The notes under the pieces were generated by a model. It was not told the DNA's origin. It saw nothing but the letters and a program-made list of their open reading frames with translations, and ran no database searches. From JBFHNV01 sp965365655 (GTDB lineage Bacteria > Pseudomonadota > Gammaproteobacteria > HK1), in assembly GCA_965365655.1 (NCBI GenBank), contig CBDUCN010000106.1, forward strand, positions 1 to 14,996: 14,996 bases of DNA, read 5' to 3'. Below, in pieces: positions 1-8,108 of the stretch. A program made the translations under genes and the position numbers. How positions within the stretch are numbered: the stretch's first letter is position 1; each line of letters begins with the position of its first letter.

Positions 1-53
1 CTCCGACCCCCACAACCCCATTGTGGTGCGCTACCAGACTGCGCTACGCCCCG
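1..53 (-). tRNA. tRNA-Pro(GGG), partial at window edge
   Basis: On the minus strand the 5' part of a tRNA is readable: acceptor arm CGGGGCG (53-47), D-stem GCGC/GCGC (44-41 with 31-28), and anticodon stem CCACA/TGTGG. The 7-base anticodon loop is ATGGGGT, with anticodon GGG at 17-19, so it decodes CCC proline codons. The sequence runs off the window in the T-arm, so the 3' end and CCA are not seen. It lies 67 bp downstream of the MerR-like gene on the same strand, a placement often found after ihfA/merR in gammaproteobacteria. Confidence 0.93.
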
Positions 54-63
54 ACAGCCGCGC

Positions 64-69
64 ATGATA
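64..69 (-). promoter_or_regulatory. possible -10 element for tRNA-Pro
   Basis: TATCAT on the minus strand lies about 10 bp before the 5' end of tRNA-Pro, followed by a GC-rich discriminator. No good -35 hexamer is seen at 17-18 bp, so only the -10 is supported. The tRNA could instead be read from the upstream operon. Confidence 0.35.
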
Positions 70-120
70 CCGAATCCGGCGGCCGATGGGACAGCGCGGG
101 AGGCGCGATCCCGGACCGGA

Positions 121-477
121 TCAGCGCTTCAGGATATTGAGGATCTCCTCGAGCTCGACGCGGAGCTGGCGGATGATCTGCTGGCTCTGGTTGACGTCCA
201 CCCGCGCCTCCTCTCCCGAGAGCCGCTGACGGGCGCCACCGATCGTGAAGCCGTGCTCGTAGAGCAGGCTGCGGATCTGGCGGATCAGGATGACGTCCTG
301 GCGCTGGTAGTAGCGGCGATTGCCGCGGCGCTTCAACGGCTTGAGCTGCGGAAACTCCTGCTCCCAGTAGCGCAGGACGTGCGGCTTGACGCCGCACAGC
401 TCGCTCACCTCACCGATTGTGAAGTAGCGCTTCCCCGGGATTGCAGGAAGCTCGCTACTGCTCGACGGATCCAGCAT
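121..477 (-). CDS. MerR-family transcriptional regulator
   Basis: This 118-aa protein has an N-terminal winged helix-turn-helix of MerR type at about residues 17-85. Landmarks are YFTIGEVSELCGVKPHVLRYW, then RRGNRRYY of the wing, then a C-terminal helix rich in charged residues that would form the dimer coiled coil. It has no cysteine-rich metal-binding tail, so it is not a mercury or copper sensor, and the ligand is unknown. The ATG at 477 lies inside the 3' end of ihfA (23-bp overlap), which implies translational coupling. A small MerR-like protein after ihfA is a recurring gammaproteobacterial arrangement, and its targets are not evident from sequence. Confidence 0.9.
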   Translation of the reverse strand: MLDPSSSSELPAIPGKRYFTIGEVSELCGVKPHVLRYWEQEFPQLKPLKRRGNRRYYQRQDVILIRQIRSLLYEHGFTIGGARQRLSGEEARVDVNQSQQIIRQLRVELEEILNILKR

Positions 478-757
478 AGGCTTCCACGCGGGCCTTCAAT
501 TTCTGGCCGGGACGGAACGTGACCACGCGGCGAGCCGTAATCGGGATCTCTTCGCCTGTCTTCGGGTTGCGTCCGGGCCGCTCGTTCTTGTCGCGCAGGT
601 CGAAGTTGCCGAACCCGGAGAGCTTCACCTGATCCCCTTCCTCGAGGGCGCAGCGCACCTCCTCGAAGAACATCTCCACCAACTCCTTGGCCTCGCGCTT
701 GTTGAGGCCCAGCTCCTCGTAGAGCTTCTCTGCCATGTCGGCTTTGGTCAAGGCCAC
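455..757 (-). CDS. ihfA: integration host factor subunit alpha
   Basis: This 100-aa HU/IHF-family DNA-bending protein pairs with IHF-beta and bends DNA sharply at specific sites in recombination, replication and sigma-54 transcription. The diagnostic core KLSGFGNFDLRDK, the arm RPGRNPKTGEEIPI with its intercalating proline, and the C-terminal TFRPGQKLK are all present. Its length matches the family (about 99 aa). The start is GTG at 757, chosen because MALTKAEM is the conserved IHF-alpha N-terminus and GAGGGG lies just upstream. The pheT stop ends one base before this start, so translation is probably coupled. The gene overlaps the MerR-like gene at its 3' end. Confidence 0.97.
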   Translation of the reverse strand: MALTKADMAEKLYEELGLNKREAKELVEMFFEEVRCALEEGDQVKLSGFGNFDLRDKNERPGRNPKTGEEIPITARRVVTFRPGQKLKARVEAYAGSVEQ

Positions 758-758
758 C

Positions 759-3131
759 TCATCCCCTCAGTGTGCCTCCCAGGTGCTTTGCCAGGGAGTG
801 CAGAATCGTGGACACAGAAGCCTCCACCTCCGCCTCGTCTAGGGTGCGGGAAGGCGCCTGGAACGTCAAGGAAAGTGCCAAACTTTTCTGACCCGAATCA
901 ACACCTTCGCCGCAATAGACGTCAAATAACTCTAAGTTTTTTAGCATATCGCCCGCGGCCTGTCCAACACACTTCAATACCTGTTCCGCAGACACCGCTT
1001 CGTCCACCACCACCGCCAGATCCCGGCGCACCGCCGGATAGCGCGAAAAGTCCCGGAACGCGGGCACCGGCTGCTCGAGCAGCGGCGCGAGGGCCAGCTC
1101 GAGCAGCACCACGGAGGTGTTGATCTTGTGCGCGCGCGCGATCTCCGGATGCAGGCAACCGAGCACCCCGGCATCGCGACCCGCGACCCGCACCCGCGCC
1201 GCCTGGCCGGGGTGCAGCGCCGGGTGGGTGCACGGCTCGAACTCCAGCGCGGCGGCCCGCGCGCCGAACAGCGCCTCCACGTCGCCCTTCAGGTCGTAGA
1301 AGTCCACTGCCCGCTCCGGGGCGCCCCACTGGGCGGGAAGCGCCGGCCCCAGCGCGACCGCGCCCAGCATCGCGGGCTGGCGCGTCTCGCCCCCGGACTC
1401 CCTGAAGACGAGGCCCGACTCGAACAGCCGCACCCGACCCTGCTGCCGCTTGTAGTTGTGGATCGCGACGTGCAGCAGGCCCGGCATCAGGCTGGTGCGC
1501 ATCACCGCGAGATCCGAGGAGATCGGGTTCGCGAGCGCGATGGGCGTCACCGCGTCCTCCATCCGCGCCTGCAACGTCGGGTCCACGAAGCTGTAGGTGA
1601 CCGCCTCCTGGTAGCCGCGCGCCACCAGCCGGCGGCGCAGCGCCCGCAGGCTCGCGCGGCCTTCCGGCCGGGGCGTCATCTGCAGGCGCGCGGGCGGCGC
1701 CTCGTCCGGCACGCTGCGGTAGCCCTGGATGCGCACCACCTCCTCGACGAGATCCGCCTCGATCGCGATGTCCGGCCGGAACGGCGGCGGCGTCACCCGC
1801 CATCCGTCATCGCCGTCCTCCACCTGCATGTGCAGGCTCTCGAGGATCCGCCGCACCTGCGCCGCGGGCACGTCGATGCCGAGCACGCGGCGCAGCCGTG
1901 ACGGCCGCAGCCGCAGCGGCGACGGCGCCGGCAGGTGCGCCGGCTCCACGGTGTCGCACGGCGGCCCGGCCTCGCCGCCCACGATCGCGGTGAGCAGCGC
2001 CGTCGCGCGCTCCACCGCCCGCACCTGGCCCTGCGGATTGACGAAGCGCTCGAAGCGGTGCGACGCGTCGGTGTGCAGCCCGAGGCGGCGCGCGGTGACG
2101 CCGATGCCGCGCGGCTCGAACCACGCGCACTCCAGGAACACGTCGCGGGTGCCGTCGCCGACCGCGGTGGACTGCCCGCCCATGATCCCGGCCAGCGCGA
2201 CCGCGCCCGACTCGTCGGCGATCACGAGGTCGGCAGTCCCCAGCGTCTGCTCGCTGTCGTCGAGCAGGGTCAGCGCTTCGCCGTCCGCCGCGTGCCGCAC
2301 GTGGATCGCGCCGTTCAGCCTCGCGAGGTCGAACGCGTGCATCGGATGGCCCAGCTCGAGCATCACGTAGTTGGTGACGTCGACCACCGGCCCCAGCGAG
2401 CGCACGCCGCAGCGGCGCAGGCGCTCCACCATCCACAGCGGCGTGCGCGCCGTCGCGTCGATGCCGCGGATCACCCGGCCCACGTAGCGCGGACACGCCG
2501 CGGGCGCGTCCAGGCGAACCGGGAACGCGGCGTCGCAGGCCGCCGCAACCGCGGGCACCTCGAGGTGGCGCAGCGGGGCGCCGTTGACCGCCGCGACGTC
2601 GCGCGCGATCCCCTCCAGGTACAGGCAGTCGCCGCGGTTCGGCGTGAGGTCCACGTCGATGCAGGTGTCGTCCAGCGCGAGCGCGTCGGCCAGCGGCGTG
2701 CCGGGCGCCATGTCCGGGTCCAGCTCGAGCAGCCCGCTCGCGTCCTCGCCGAGCCCGAGCTCGCGGCGCGAGCACAGCATGCCCTGCGAGGGCTGGCCGC
2801 GGATCGCGCGCGCCTCGATCGCGACCCCGCCCGGCAGCCGGGCGCCCGGCGGCGCCAGCGCCGTGACCAGGTCCGGGCGCACGTTCGGCGCGCCGCACAC
2901 CACGCTCACCGGCGATCCGCCGCCCGCGTCCACCCGGCACACGGTCAGCGCATCGGCATCCGGGTGCGGCGCGGTCTCCAGCACCCGCGCGACGACCACG
3001 CCCGCGAGATCGGGCGCCGCCGGCTCCGCGCCGTCCACCTCCAGGCCCGCGTCGGTGAGCTGCGCGAGCAGGCCCGCGCCGTCCACCGGCGGGTCCGTCC
3101 ACTCGCGAAGCCAGCGCTCGGAGAACTTCAT
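759..3131 (-). CDS. pheT: phenylalanine--tRNA ligase subunit beta
   Basis: This 790-aa protein is the large subunit of the (alpha-beta)2 synthetase that charges tRNA-Phe; the family is usually about 795 aa. It begins MKFSERWLREW, followed by the tRNA-binding OB-fold (about residues 40-150). The B3/B4 editing region follows (QPSQGMLCSR and LTPNRGDCLYLEGIARD), then B5 and the degenerate synthetase core. The C-terminal anticodon-binding FDX-ACB domain (about 697-790) starts near FSRYPAVRRDLAVVVD. The ATG at 3131 matches the family N-terminus. pheS ends 55 bp upstream, and ihfA starts immediately after the TGA. The gene is complete with no frameshift. Confidence 0.98.
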   Translation of the reverse strand: MKFSERWLREWTDPPVDGAGLLAQLTDAGLEVDGAEPAAPDLAGVVVARVLETAPHPDADALTVCRVDAGGGSPVSVVCGAPNVRPDLVTALAPPGARLPGGVAIEARAIRGQPSQGMLCSRRELGLGEDASGLLELDPDMAPGTPLADALALDDTCIDVDLTPNRGDCLYLEGIARDVAAVNGAPLRHLEVPAVAAACDAAFPVRLDAPAACPRYVGRVIRGIDATARTPLWMVERLRRCGVRSLGPVVDVTNYVMLELGHPMHAFDLARLNGAIHVRHAADGEALTLLDDSEQTLGTADLVIADESGAVALAGIMGGQSTAVGDGTRDVFLECAWFEPRGIGVTARRLGLHTDASHRFERFVNPQGQVRAVERATALLTAIVGGEAGPPCDTVEPAHLPAPSPLRLRPSRLRRVLGIDVPAAQVRRILESLHMQVEDGDDGWRVTPPPFRPDIAIEADLVEEVVRIQGYRSVPDEAPPARLQMTPRPEGRASLRALRRRLVARGYQEAVTYSFVDPTLQARMEDAVTPIALANPISSDLAVMRTSLMPGLLHVAIHNYKRQQGRVRLFESGLVFRESGGETRQPAMLGAVALGPALPAQWGAPERAVDFYDLKGDVEALFGARAAALEFEPCTHPALHPGQAARVRVAGRDAGVLGCLHPEIARAHKINTSVVLLELALAPLLEQPVPAFRDFSRYPAVRRDLAVVVDEAVSAEQVLKCVGQAAGDMLKNLELFDVYCGEGVDSGQKSLALSLTFQAPSRTLDEAEVEASVSTILHSLAKHLGGTLRG

Positions 3132-3186
3132 CGCCGCCCCTCTCCCCGCCCGTCATGCACGGCGCGGCGCGCCGCCGTCGCGCGCG

Positions 3187-4167
3187 TCACCGGAACTGCT
3201 CCAGGAAGCGCAGGTCGTTCTCGAAGAACATCCGCAGGTCGTTGATCCGGTAGCGCAGCATCGCGAGCCGCTCCACGCCCATGCCGAACGCGAAGCCGGT
3301 GTAGCGCTCGCTGTCGATGCCCACGTTCTCCAGCACCCGCGGGTGCACCATGCCGCAGCCCAGCACCTCCAGCCAGCCGCTTTCGCCGCGGATGTCGACC
3401 TCCGCCGACGGCTCGGTGAACGGGAAGTAGGACGGCCGGAAACGCACCTCCTGCGACGCCTCGAAGAAGCAGTCCAGGAAGTCGTGCAGCACCCCCTTGA
3501 GGTGCGTGAAGCTCACGTCCTCGCCCACCATCAGCCCTTCGACCTGGTGGAACATCGGCGTGTGCGTCAGGTCCGAGTCGCAGCGGTACACGCGCCCCGG
3601 CGCGATGACGCGAAGCGGCGGCTCCGCGCCCTGCATCACGCGGATCTGCACCGGCGAGGTGTGCGTGCGCAGTAGCCGCCCGTCGGGGAAGTAGAAGGTG
3701 TCCTGCATCGCGCGCGCCGGGTGGTGCGCGGGGATGTTCAGCGCCTCGAAGTTGTGGAAGTCGTCCTCGATCTCGGGGCCCTCCGCGACCTCGAAACCGA
3801 TCCCGGTGAAGAAGTCCTCGATGCGCTCCAGCGTGCGCGTCACCGGGTGCAGGCCGCCGGTGCTCTGACCGCGCCCGGGCAGGGTGACGTCGATGCGCTC
3901 GCCGGCGAGCCGCGCATCCAGCGCCGCGCGCTCGAGGTCGGCGCGCCGCGCGCCGATGATCCCCTCGACCTCGCGCTTCGCGACGTTGATGCGCTGTCCC
4001 GCCGCGGGACGCTCGTCCGCGGGCAGCCGCCCGAGGCCCTTGAGCTCGGCCGTGATCAACCCCTGCTTGCCGAGGAAGCGCACCCGCAGCGCGTCCACGG
4101 CGCGCAGGTCATCCGCCCGCGTGGCCTCCTCGCGGGCGGACTCGACGATGGCTTGCAGATCCGACAT
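3187..4167 (-). CDS. pheS: phenylalanine--tRNA ligase subunit alpha
   Basis: This 326-aa catalytic subunit of phenylalanyl-tRNA synthetase is a class II enzyme and matches the family length of about 327. An N-terminal coiled coil (residues 1-90) is followed by motif 2 (TFYFPDGRLLRTHTSPVQIR). Near the C-terminus is motif 3, GFAFGMGVERLAMLRY. The frame stays open upstream to 4461, but the ATG at 4167 was chosen because MSDLQAIVESA fits the family start. The longer version would run back through the terminator and into rplT. The ribosome binding site is weak (a G-run upstream). It sits directly behind the proposed Phe-responsive attenuator at 4185-4228. Confidence 0.97.
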   Translation of the reverse strand: MSDLQAIVESAREEATRADDLRAVDALRVRFLGKQGLITAELKGLGRLPADERPAAGQRINVAKREVEGIIGARRADLERAALDARLAGERIDVTLPGRGQSTGGLHPVTRTLERIEDFFTGIGFEVAEGPEIEDDFHNFEALNIPAHHPARAMQDTFYFPDGRLLRTHTSPVQIRVMQGAEPPLRVIAPGRVYRCDSDLTHTPMFHQVEGLMVGEDVSFTHLKGVLHDFLDCFFEASQEVRFRPSYFPFTEPSAEVDIRGESGWLEVLGCGMVHPRVLENVGIDSERYTGFAFGMGVERLAMLRYRINDLRMFFENDLRFLEQFR

Positions 4168-4184
4168 CCCGGGCCCCCGCGGGT

Positions 4185-4217
4185 TCAGGACAAGAAAAAG
4201 GGGAAAGGTCGCGGCAC
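4185..4217 (-). CDS. putative Phe-rich leader peptide (pheM-like)
   Basis: This 10-codon frame begins with GTG at 4217 and reads MPRPFPFFLS, then TGA at 4185. It has a strong Shine-Dalgarno (AGGAGGGG, 7 nt before GTG). Three of ten residues are Phe. E. coli PheM, the leader of the pheST attenuator at the same position between rplT and pheS, is likewise a very short Phe-rich peptide. The Phe codons fall in the 3' arm and U-tract of an intrinsic terminator. A ribosome slowed there by lack of charged tRNA-Phe would block the hairpin and let transcription continue into pheS. The family role is established knowledge; its operation here is inferred from position and sequence. Confidence 0.6.
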   Translation of the reverse strand: MPRPFPFFLS

Positions 4218-4228
4218 GGCCTTTCCCC
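4191..4228 (-). terminator. intrinsic terminator / attenuator before pheS
   Basis: On the minus strand GGGGAAAGG (4228-4220) pairs perfectly with CCTTTCCCC (4208-4200) around an 11-nt loop, followed at once by TTTTTCTTG. This 9-bp stem plus U-tract is a textbook Rho-independent terminator, placed between rplT and pheS inside an operon. It is therefore more likely a conditional attenuator than a final stop. Its 5' arm carries the Shine-Dalgarno of the Phe-rich leader. A competing structure is possible, with CCCC at 4251-4248 pairing with the GGGG of the 5' arm. Confidence 0.85.
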
Positions 4229-4232
4229 TCCT

Positions 4233-4246
4233 GGCGCCCGGGCGCC
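4233..4246. repeat. 14-bp perfect palindrome in rplT-pheS gap
   Basis: GGCGCCCGGGCGCC is a perfect 14-bp palindrome just upstream of the attenuator hairpin. In the minus-strand transcript it could form a small hairpin. It could also stack beneath pairing of the flanking C-run with the terminator's G-run and act as an antiterminator. This role is inferred. Confidence 0.4.
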
Positions 4247-4286
4247 GGGGGCACACGGGCGGATTGACGCGTTCGGGGGTGCCCCG

Positions 4287-4640
4287 CTAGAGGGCGGCCT
4301 TGGCCTTCTCCGCGAGCACGCCGAACGCCGCCTTGTCGAACACGGCGATGTCGGCGAGCACCTTGCGGTCGAGCTCCACGCCGGCCTTGTTCAGGCCGTC
4401 GATGAAGCGGCTGTAGGACAGGCCGCAGGTGCGGGCCGCGGCGTTGATGCGCGCGATCCACAGCGCGCGGAACTGGCGCTTGCGCTGGCGGCGGTCACGG
4501 TACGCGTACTGGCCGGCCTTGATGACGGCCTGCTTCGCGATACGGAAGACGTTCTTGCGCCGCCCGCGGTAGCCCTTGGCCTGCTTCAGGATCTTCTTGT
4601 GTCGGGCGCGGGCGGTGACGCCTCGCTTCACTCTCGGCAT
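4287..4640 (-). CDS. rplT: 50S ribosomal protein L20
   Basis: This 117-aa protein matches bacterial L20 (about 118 aa). The basic N-terminal extension MPRVKRGVTARARHKKILK binds 23S rRNA, and the globular part carries FRALWIARINAAAR and LSYSRFIDGLNKAG. L20 is needed early in 50S assembly, and in E. coli it represses its own operon by binding the mRNA. The start ATG at 4640 has GGGAG about 6 nt upstream and lies 16 bp after the rpmI stop. It is the last ribosomal gene before the pheS attenuator. Confidence 0.98.
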   Translation of the reverse strand: MPRVKRGVTARARHKKILKQAKGYRGRRKNVFRIAKQAVIKAGQYAYRDRRQRKRQFRALWIARINAAARTCGLSYSRFIDGLNKAGVELDRKVLADIAVFDKAAFGVLAEKAKAAL

Positions 4641-4656
4641 GACTGGCTCCCGGGAC

Positions 4657-4854
4657 TCAAACGTAGGGCAGCATGCGATCGAGCGCCGACGTGTCGGCCT
4701 CGTGCACGTTGTCCATGCTGCGCAGGTGGCGCTTCCGCTTGCTGCTCTTCTTGGTGAGGATGTGGCGGCGGTGCGACTGCGCGCGCTTGAAGCCGCCGCC
4801 GGCGCGGCGCTTGAAGCGCTTCGCAGCGCCGCGATTCGTCTTGATCTTGGGCAT
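4657..4854 (-). CDS. rpmI: 50S ribosomal protein L35
   Basis: This 65-aa, very basic protein has the L35 hallmarks MPKIKTNRGAAKRFK near the start and RRHILTKKSSKRKRHLR in the middle. The length equals the E. coli protein. It belongs to the large ribosomal subunit and lies in the standard infC-rpmI-rplT order. The 75-bp gap to infC holds GC-rich inverted sequences but no clear terminator. It ends 16 bp before rplT, so the two are almost certainly co-translated from one message. Confidence 0.98.
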   Translation of the reverse strand: MPKIKTNRGAAKRFKRRAGGGFKRAQSHRRHILTKKSSKRKRHLRSMDNVHEADTSALDRMLPYV

Positions 4855-4929
4855 CGTTTCGCTCGTCCTGGTCGCCGCGTCGCCGCGGACGGTGTCGGTG
4901 GCGGGCCCGGCCCGCCCGGGGCACCGCGG

Positions 4930-5445
4930 TTACTTGCGTGGCGTCAGCACCATCGACATGCGCCGGCCTTCCAGCTTCGGGAGCTGCTCCACCTTGGCCA
5001 GCTCGTCGAGGTCGGCCTCCACACGCTGCAGCAGCTTCAGCCCCAGCTCCTGGTGGCGCATCTCCCGGCCCCGGAACCACATCGTGACCTTGGTCTTGTC
5101 ACCGTGGTTGAGGAACCGCCGCAGGTTGCGCAGCTTGGTCTGGTAGTCGCCTTCCTCCGTGCCGGGCCGGAACTTGACCTCCTTGACCGTGATGTTCTGC
5201 TGCTTCTTGCGGGCCGCCGCGCGCTTCTTGTTCTGCTGGAAGAGAAACTTCCCGTAGTCCATCAGCCGGCATACGGGCGGCTCCGCCTGAGGCGCGATCT
5301 CGACGAGATCGAACCCCCTCTCGCTCGCCATGGCCAGTGCGTCGGCGCCGCTGACGACCCCGTGCTGGGTCCCCTCCTCGTCGATGAGGCGTACCTCCGG
5401 GCTGTCGATCTCGTCGTTGACCCGGCTCTTCTTTTCCGTTGCGAT
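4930..5445 (-). CDS. infC: translation initiation factor IF-3 (ATC start)
   Basis: This 171-aa factor binds the 30S subunit, prevents premature subunit joining and rejects wrong start codons. Landmarks are AEPPVCRLMDYGKFLFQQ in the N-domain, then the basic linker. The C-domain has VKEVKFRPGTEEGDYQTKLR, and GRRMSMVLTPRK ends the protein. The best start is ATC at 5445 (MATEKKSRVNDEI...), because GGAGG at 5459-5455 sits 9 nt upstream. An in-frame ATT at 5454 touches the Shine-Dalgarno, and an in-frame GTG at 5475 lacks one. Rare AUU-type starts in infC let IF3 repress its own synthesis in E. coli; the same control is inferred here. Confidence 0.95.
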   Translation of the reverse strand: MATEKKSRVNDEIDSPEVRLIDEEGTQHGVVSGADALAMASERGFDLVEIAPQAEPPVCRLMDYGKFLFQQNKKRAAARKKQQNITVKEVKFRPGTEEGDYQTKLRNLRRFLNHGDKTKVTMWFRGREMRHQELGLKLLQRVEADLDELAKVEQLPKLEGRRMSMVLTPRK

Positions 5446-5454
5446 GTAGCGAAT

Positions 5455-5459
5455 CCTCC
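5455..5459 (-). promoter_or_regulatory. Shine-Dalgarno that fixes the infC ATC start
   Basis: GGAGG on the minus strand lies 9 nt before ATC (5445) and directly abuts ATT (5454). It therefore supports ATC as initiator. No ATG occurs in frame at the N-terminus. Confidence 0.7.
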
Positions 5460-5482
5460 ACGTGAGCAGGCGCACGGAGAGC

Positions 5483-5527
5483 CCCGGAAGTGCCTGTTTT
5501 CCCGAGCTTTGTCGGGAATCTTCCGGG
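5483..5527 (-). promoter_or_regulatory. nested hairpin in infC operon leader
   Basis: In the minus-strand leader an outer 8-bp stem (5520-5527 CTTCCGGG with 5483-5490 CCCGGAAG, plus-strand letters) encloses an inner 7-bp stem. The inner stem is TTCCCGA 5499-5505 with TCGGGAA 5512-5518, closing a 6-nt loop. It lies between the promoter and the infC ribosome binding site, in a leader of about 140 nt. No U-tract follows in the direction of transcription, so it is not a terminator. It could be a binding site for an autoregulator such as L20, but that is inference. Confidence 0.45.
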
Positions 5528-5594
5528 TGCCGCCGCGGGCTGCTGCCAGTACTTCCAGCGCCTTCGCCACCGACTCGGCGGCGAAGAGGCGCGG

Positions 5595-5623
5595 ATTCTA
5601 CGGACGCGCCGCCCCGGACTCAA
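5595..5623 (-). promoter_or_regulatory. sigma-70 promoter for infC operon
   Basis: On the minus strand TTGAGT (5623-5618) and TAGAAT (5600-5595) are separated by exactly 17 bp, each one or two bases from consensus. They point toward infC about 140 nt downstream. This would be the main promoter for infC-rpmI-rplT and, subject to the attenuator, pheST-ihfA. Confidence 0.7.
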
Positions 5624-5657
5624 GCCCGAGGACGTTGATTTCCCGAGGGTTTCGGAG

Positions 5658-5683
5658 GCCCCGCCGCGCGGGCGCGGCGGGGC
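5658..5683. terminator. GC-rich hairpin downstream of tRNA-Val
   Basis: An 11-bp perfect, all-GC stem (5658-5668 with 5673-5683) with a 4-nt loop lies 9 bp beyond the 3' end of tRNA-Val. No T-run follows on either strand. It may help end or process the tRNA transcript but is not a classic intrinsic terminator. Confidence 0.4.
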
Positions 5684-5692
5684 TTCACGACT

Positions 5693-5767
5693 TGGTAGGC
5701 GCGGGCAGGGTTGAACTGCCGACCCCCACGATGTCAACGTGGTGCTCTACCACTGAGCTACGCGCCT
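5693..5767 (-). tRNA. tRNA-Val(GAC)
   Basis: This is a complete 75-nt tRNA with encoded CCA. The acceptor AGGCGCG pairs with CGCGCCT, the D-stem is GCTC/GAGC, and the anticodon stem CCACG/CGTGG encloses TTGACAT (anticodon GAC). The variable region has 5 nt, and the T-arm is GGCAG-TTCAACC-CTGCC. It decodes GUC and GUU valine codons. It sits between uvrB and the infC operon on the same strand, with its own promoter at 5781-5809. Confidence 0.96.
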
Positions 5768-5780
5768 TCAGGGGCAGCGG

Positions 5781-5809
5781 AAAATAGCGGCTCGGGTGCG
5801 GTGAAGCAA
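5781..5809 (-). promoter_or_regulatory. sigma-70 promoter for tRNA-Val
   Basis: TTGCTT (5809-5804) and TATTTT (5786-5781) on the minus strand are spaced by 17 bp. They lie in the gap between the uvrB stop and tRNA-Val, with a GC-rich discriminator just before the tRNA 5' end. Confidence 0.65.
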
Positions 5810-5827
5810 GGTGCGACGCGCGCTTTG

Positions 5828-7858
<2,031 letters not shown>

Positions 7859-7938
7859 GGGCTCGGGGGTGCTCGGGGACGTCGGCGGGTGCGGGTCGCG
7901 AATGGTAGCCGCCCCGGGCCCGCACCGCCCCGGGGAGA

Positions 7939-7967
7939 TTGATCCGTCAGCCGCCGCTCGGTACGAT
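7939..7967 (+). promoter_or_regulatory. sigma-70 promoter for tRNA-Asn
   Basis: TTGATC (7939-7944) and TACGAT (7962-7967) are separated by 17 bp. They are followed by a GC-rich discriminator and the tRNA 5' end 13 nt later, consistent with a stable-RNA promoter. It is divergent from uvrB. Confidence 0.7.
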
Positions 7968-7979
7968 TCGCGGCTGCCT

Positions 7980-8055
7980 TCCCCGGTAGCTCAGTTGGTA
8001 GAGCGGGTGACTGTTAATCACTAGGTCGGCGGTTCGAGCCCGTCCCGGGGAGCCA
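7980..8055 (+). tRNA. tRNA-Asn(GTT)
   Basis: This is a complete 76-nt tRNA with encoded CCA. The acceptor TCCCCGG pairs with CCGGGGA, and the D-arm is GCTC...GAGC. The anticodon loop CTGTTAA carries GTT, and the T-arm is GGCGG-TTCGAGC-CCGTC with one G-U pair. It decodes AAC/AAU. It marks the border between the conserved uvrB side and a gene-poor, mobile-element-scarred stretch. Confidence 0.96.
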
Positions 8056-8085
8056 GACCAACTCAAGGGCTTACCCGCTCTCAGA

Positions 8086-8108
8086 AGTCGCCTTCGGGCG
8101 GCTCTTTC
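8086..8108 (+). terminator. probable terminator of tRNA-Asn
   Basis: AGTCGCC (8086-8092) pairs with GGCGGCT (8097-8103), with one G-U pair, around the very stable tetraloop TTCG. TCTTTC follows. It starts 31 nt after the CCA of tRNA-Asn. The U-tract is short. Confidence 0.6.

Noticed and set aside
4576..5787. Long plus-strand open frame of about 400 codons across rpmI, infC and tRNA-Val
   Set aside because: It is antisense to three well-supported ribosomal and initiation-factor genes, and its end (VELPTPTMSTWCSTTEL) is the reverse complement of the tRNA-Val gene, a known mis-annotation type.
7859..7979. LexA (SOS) box before uvrB
   Set aside because: No CTGT-N8-ACAG-like sequence was found in the intergenic region.
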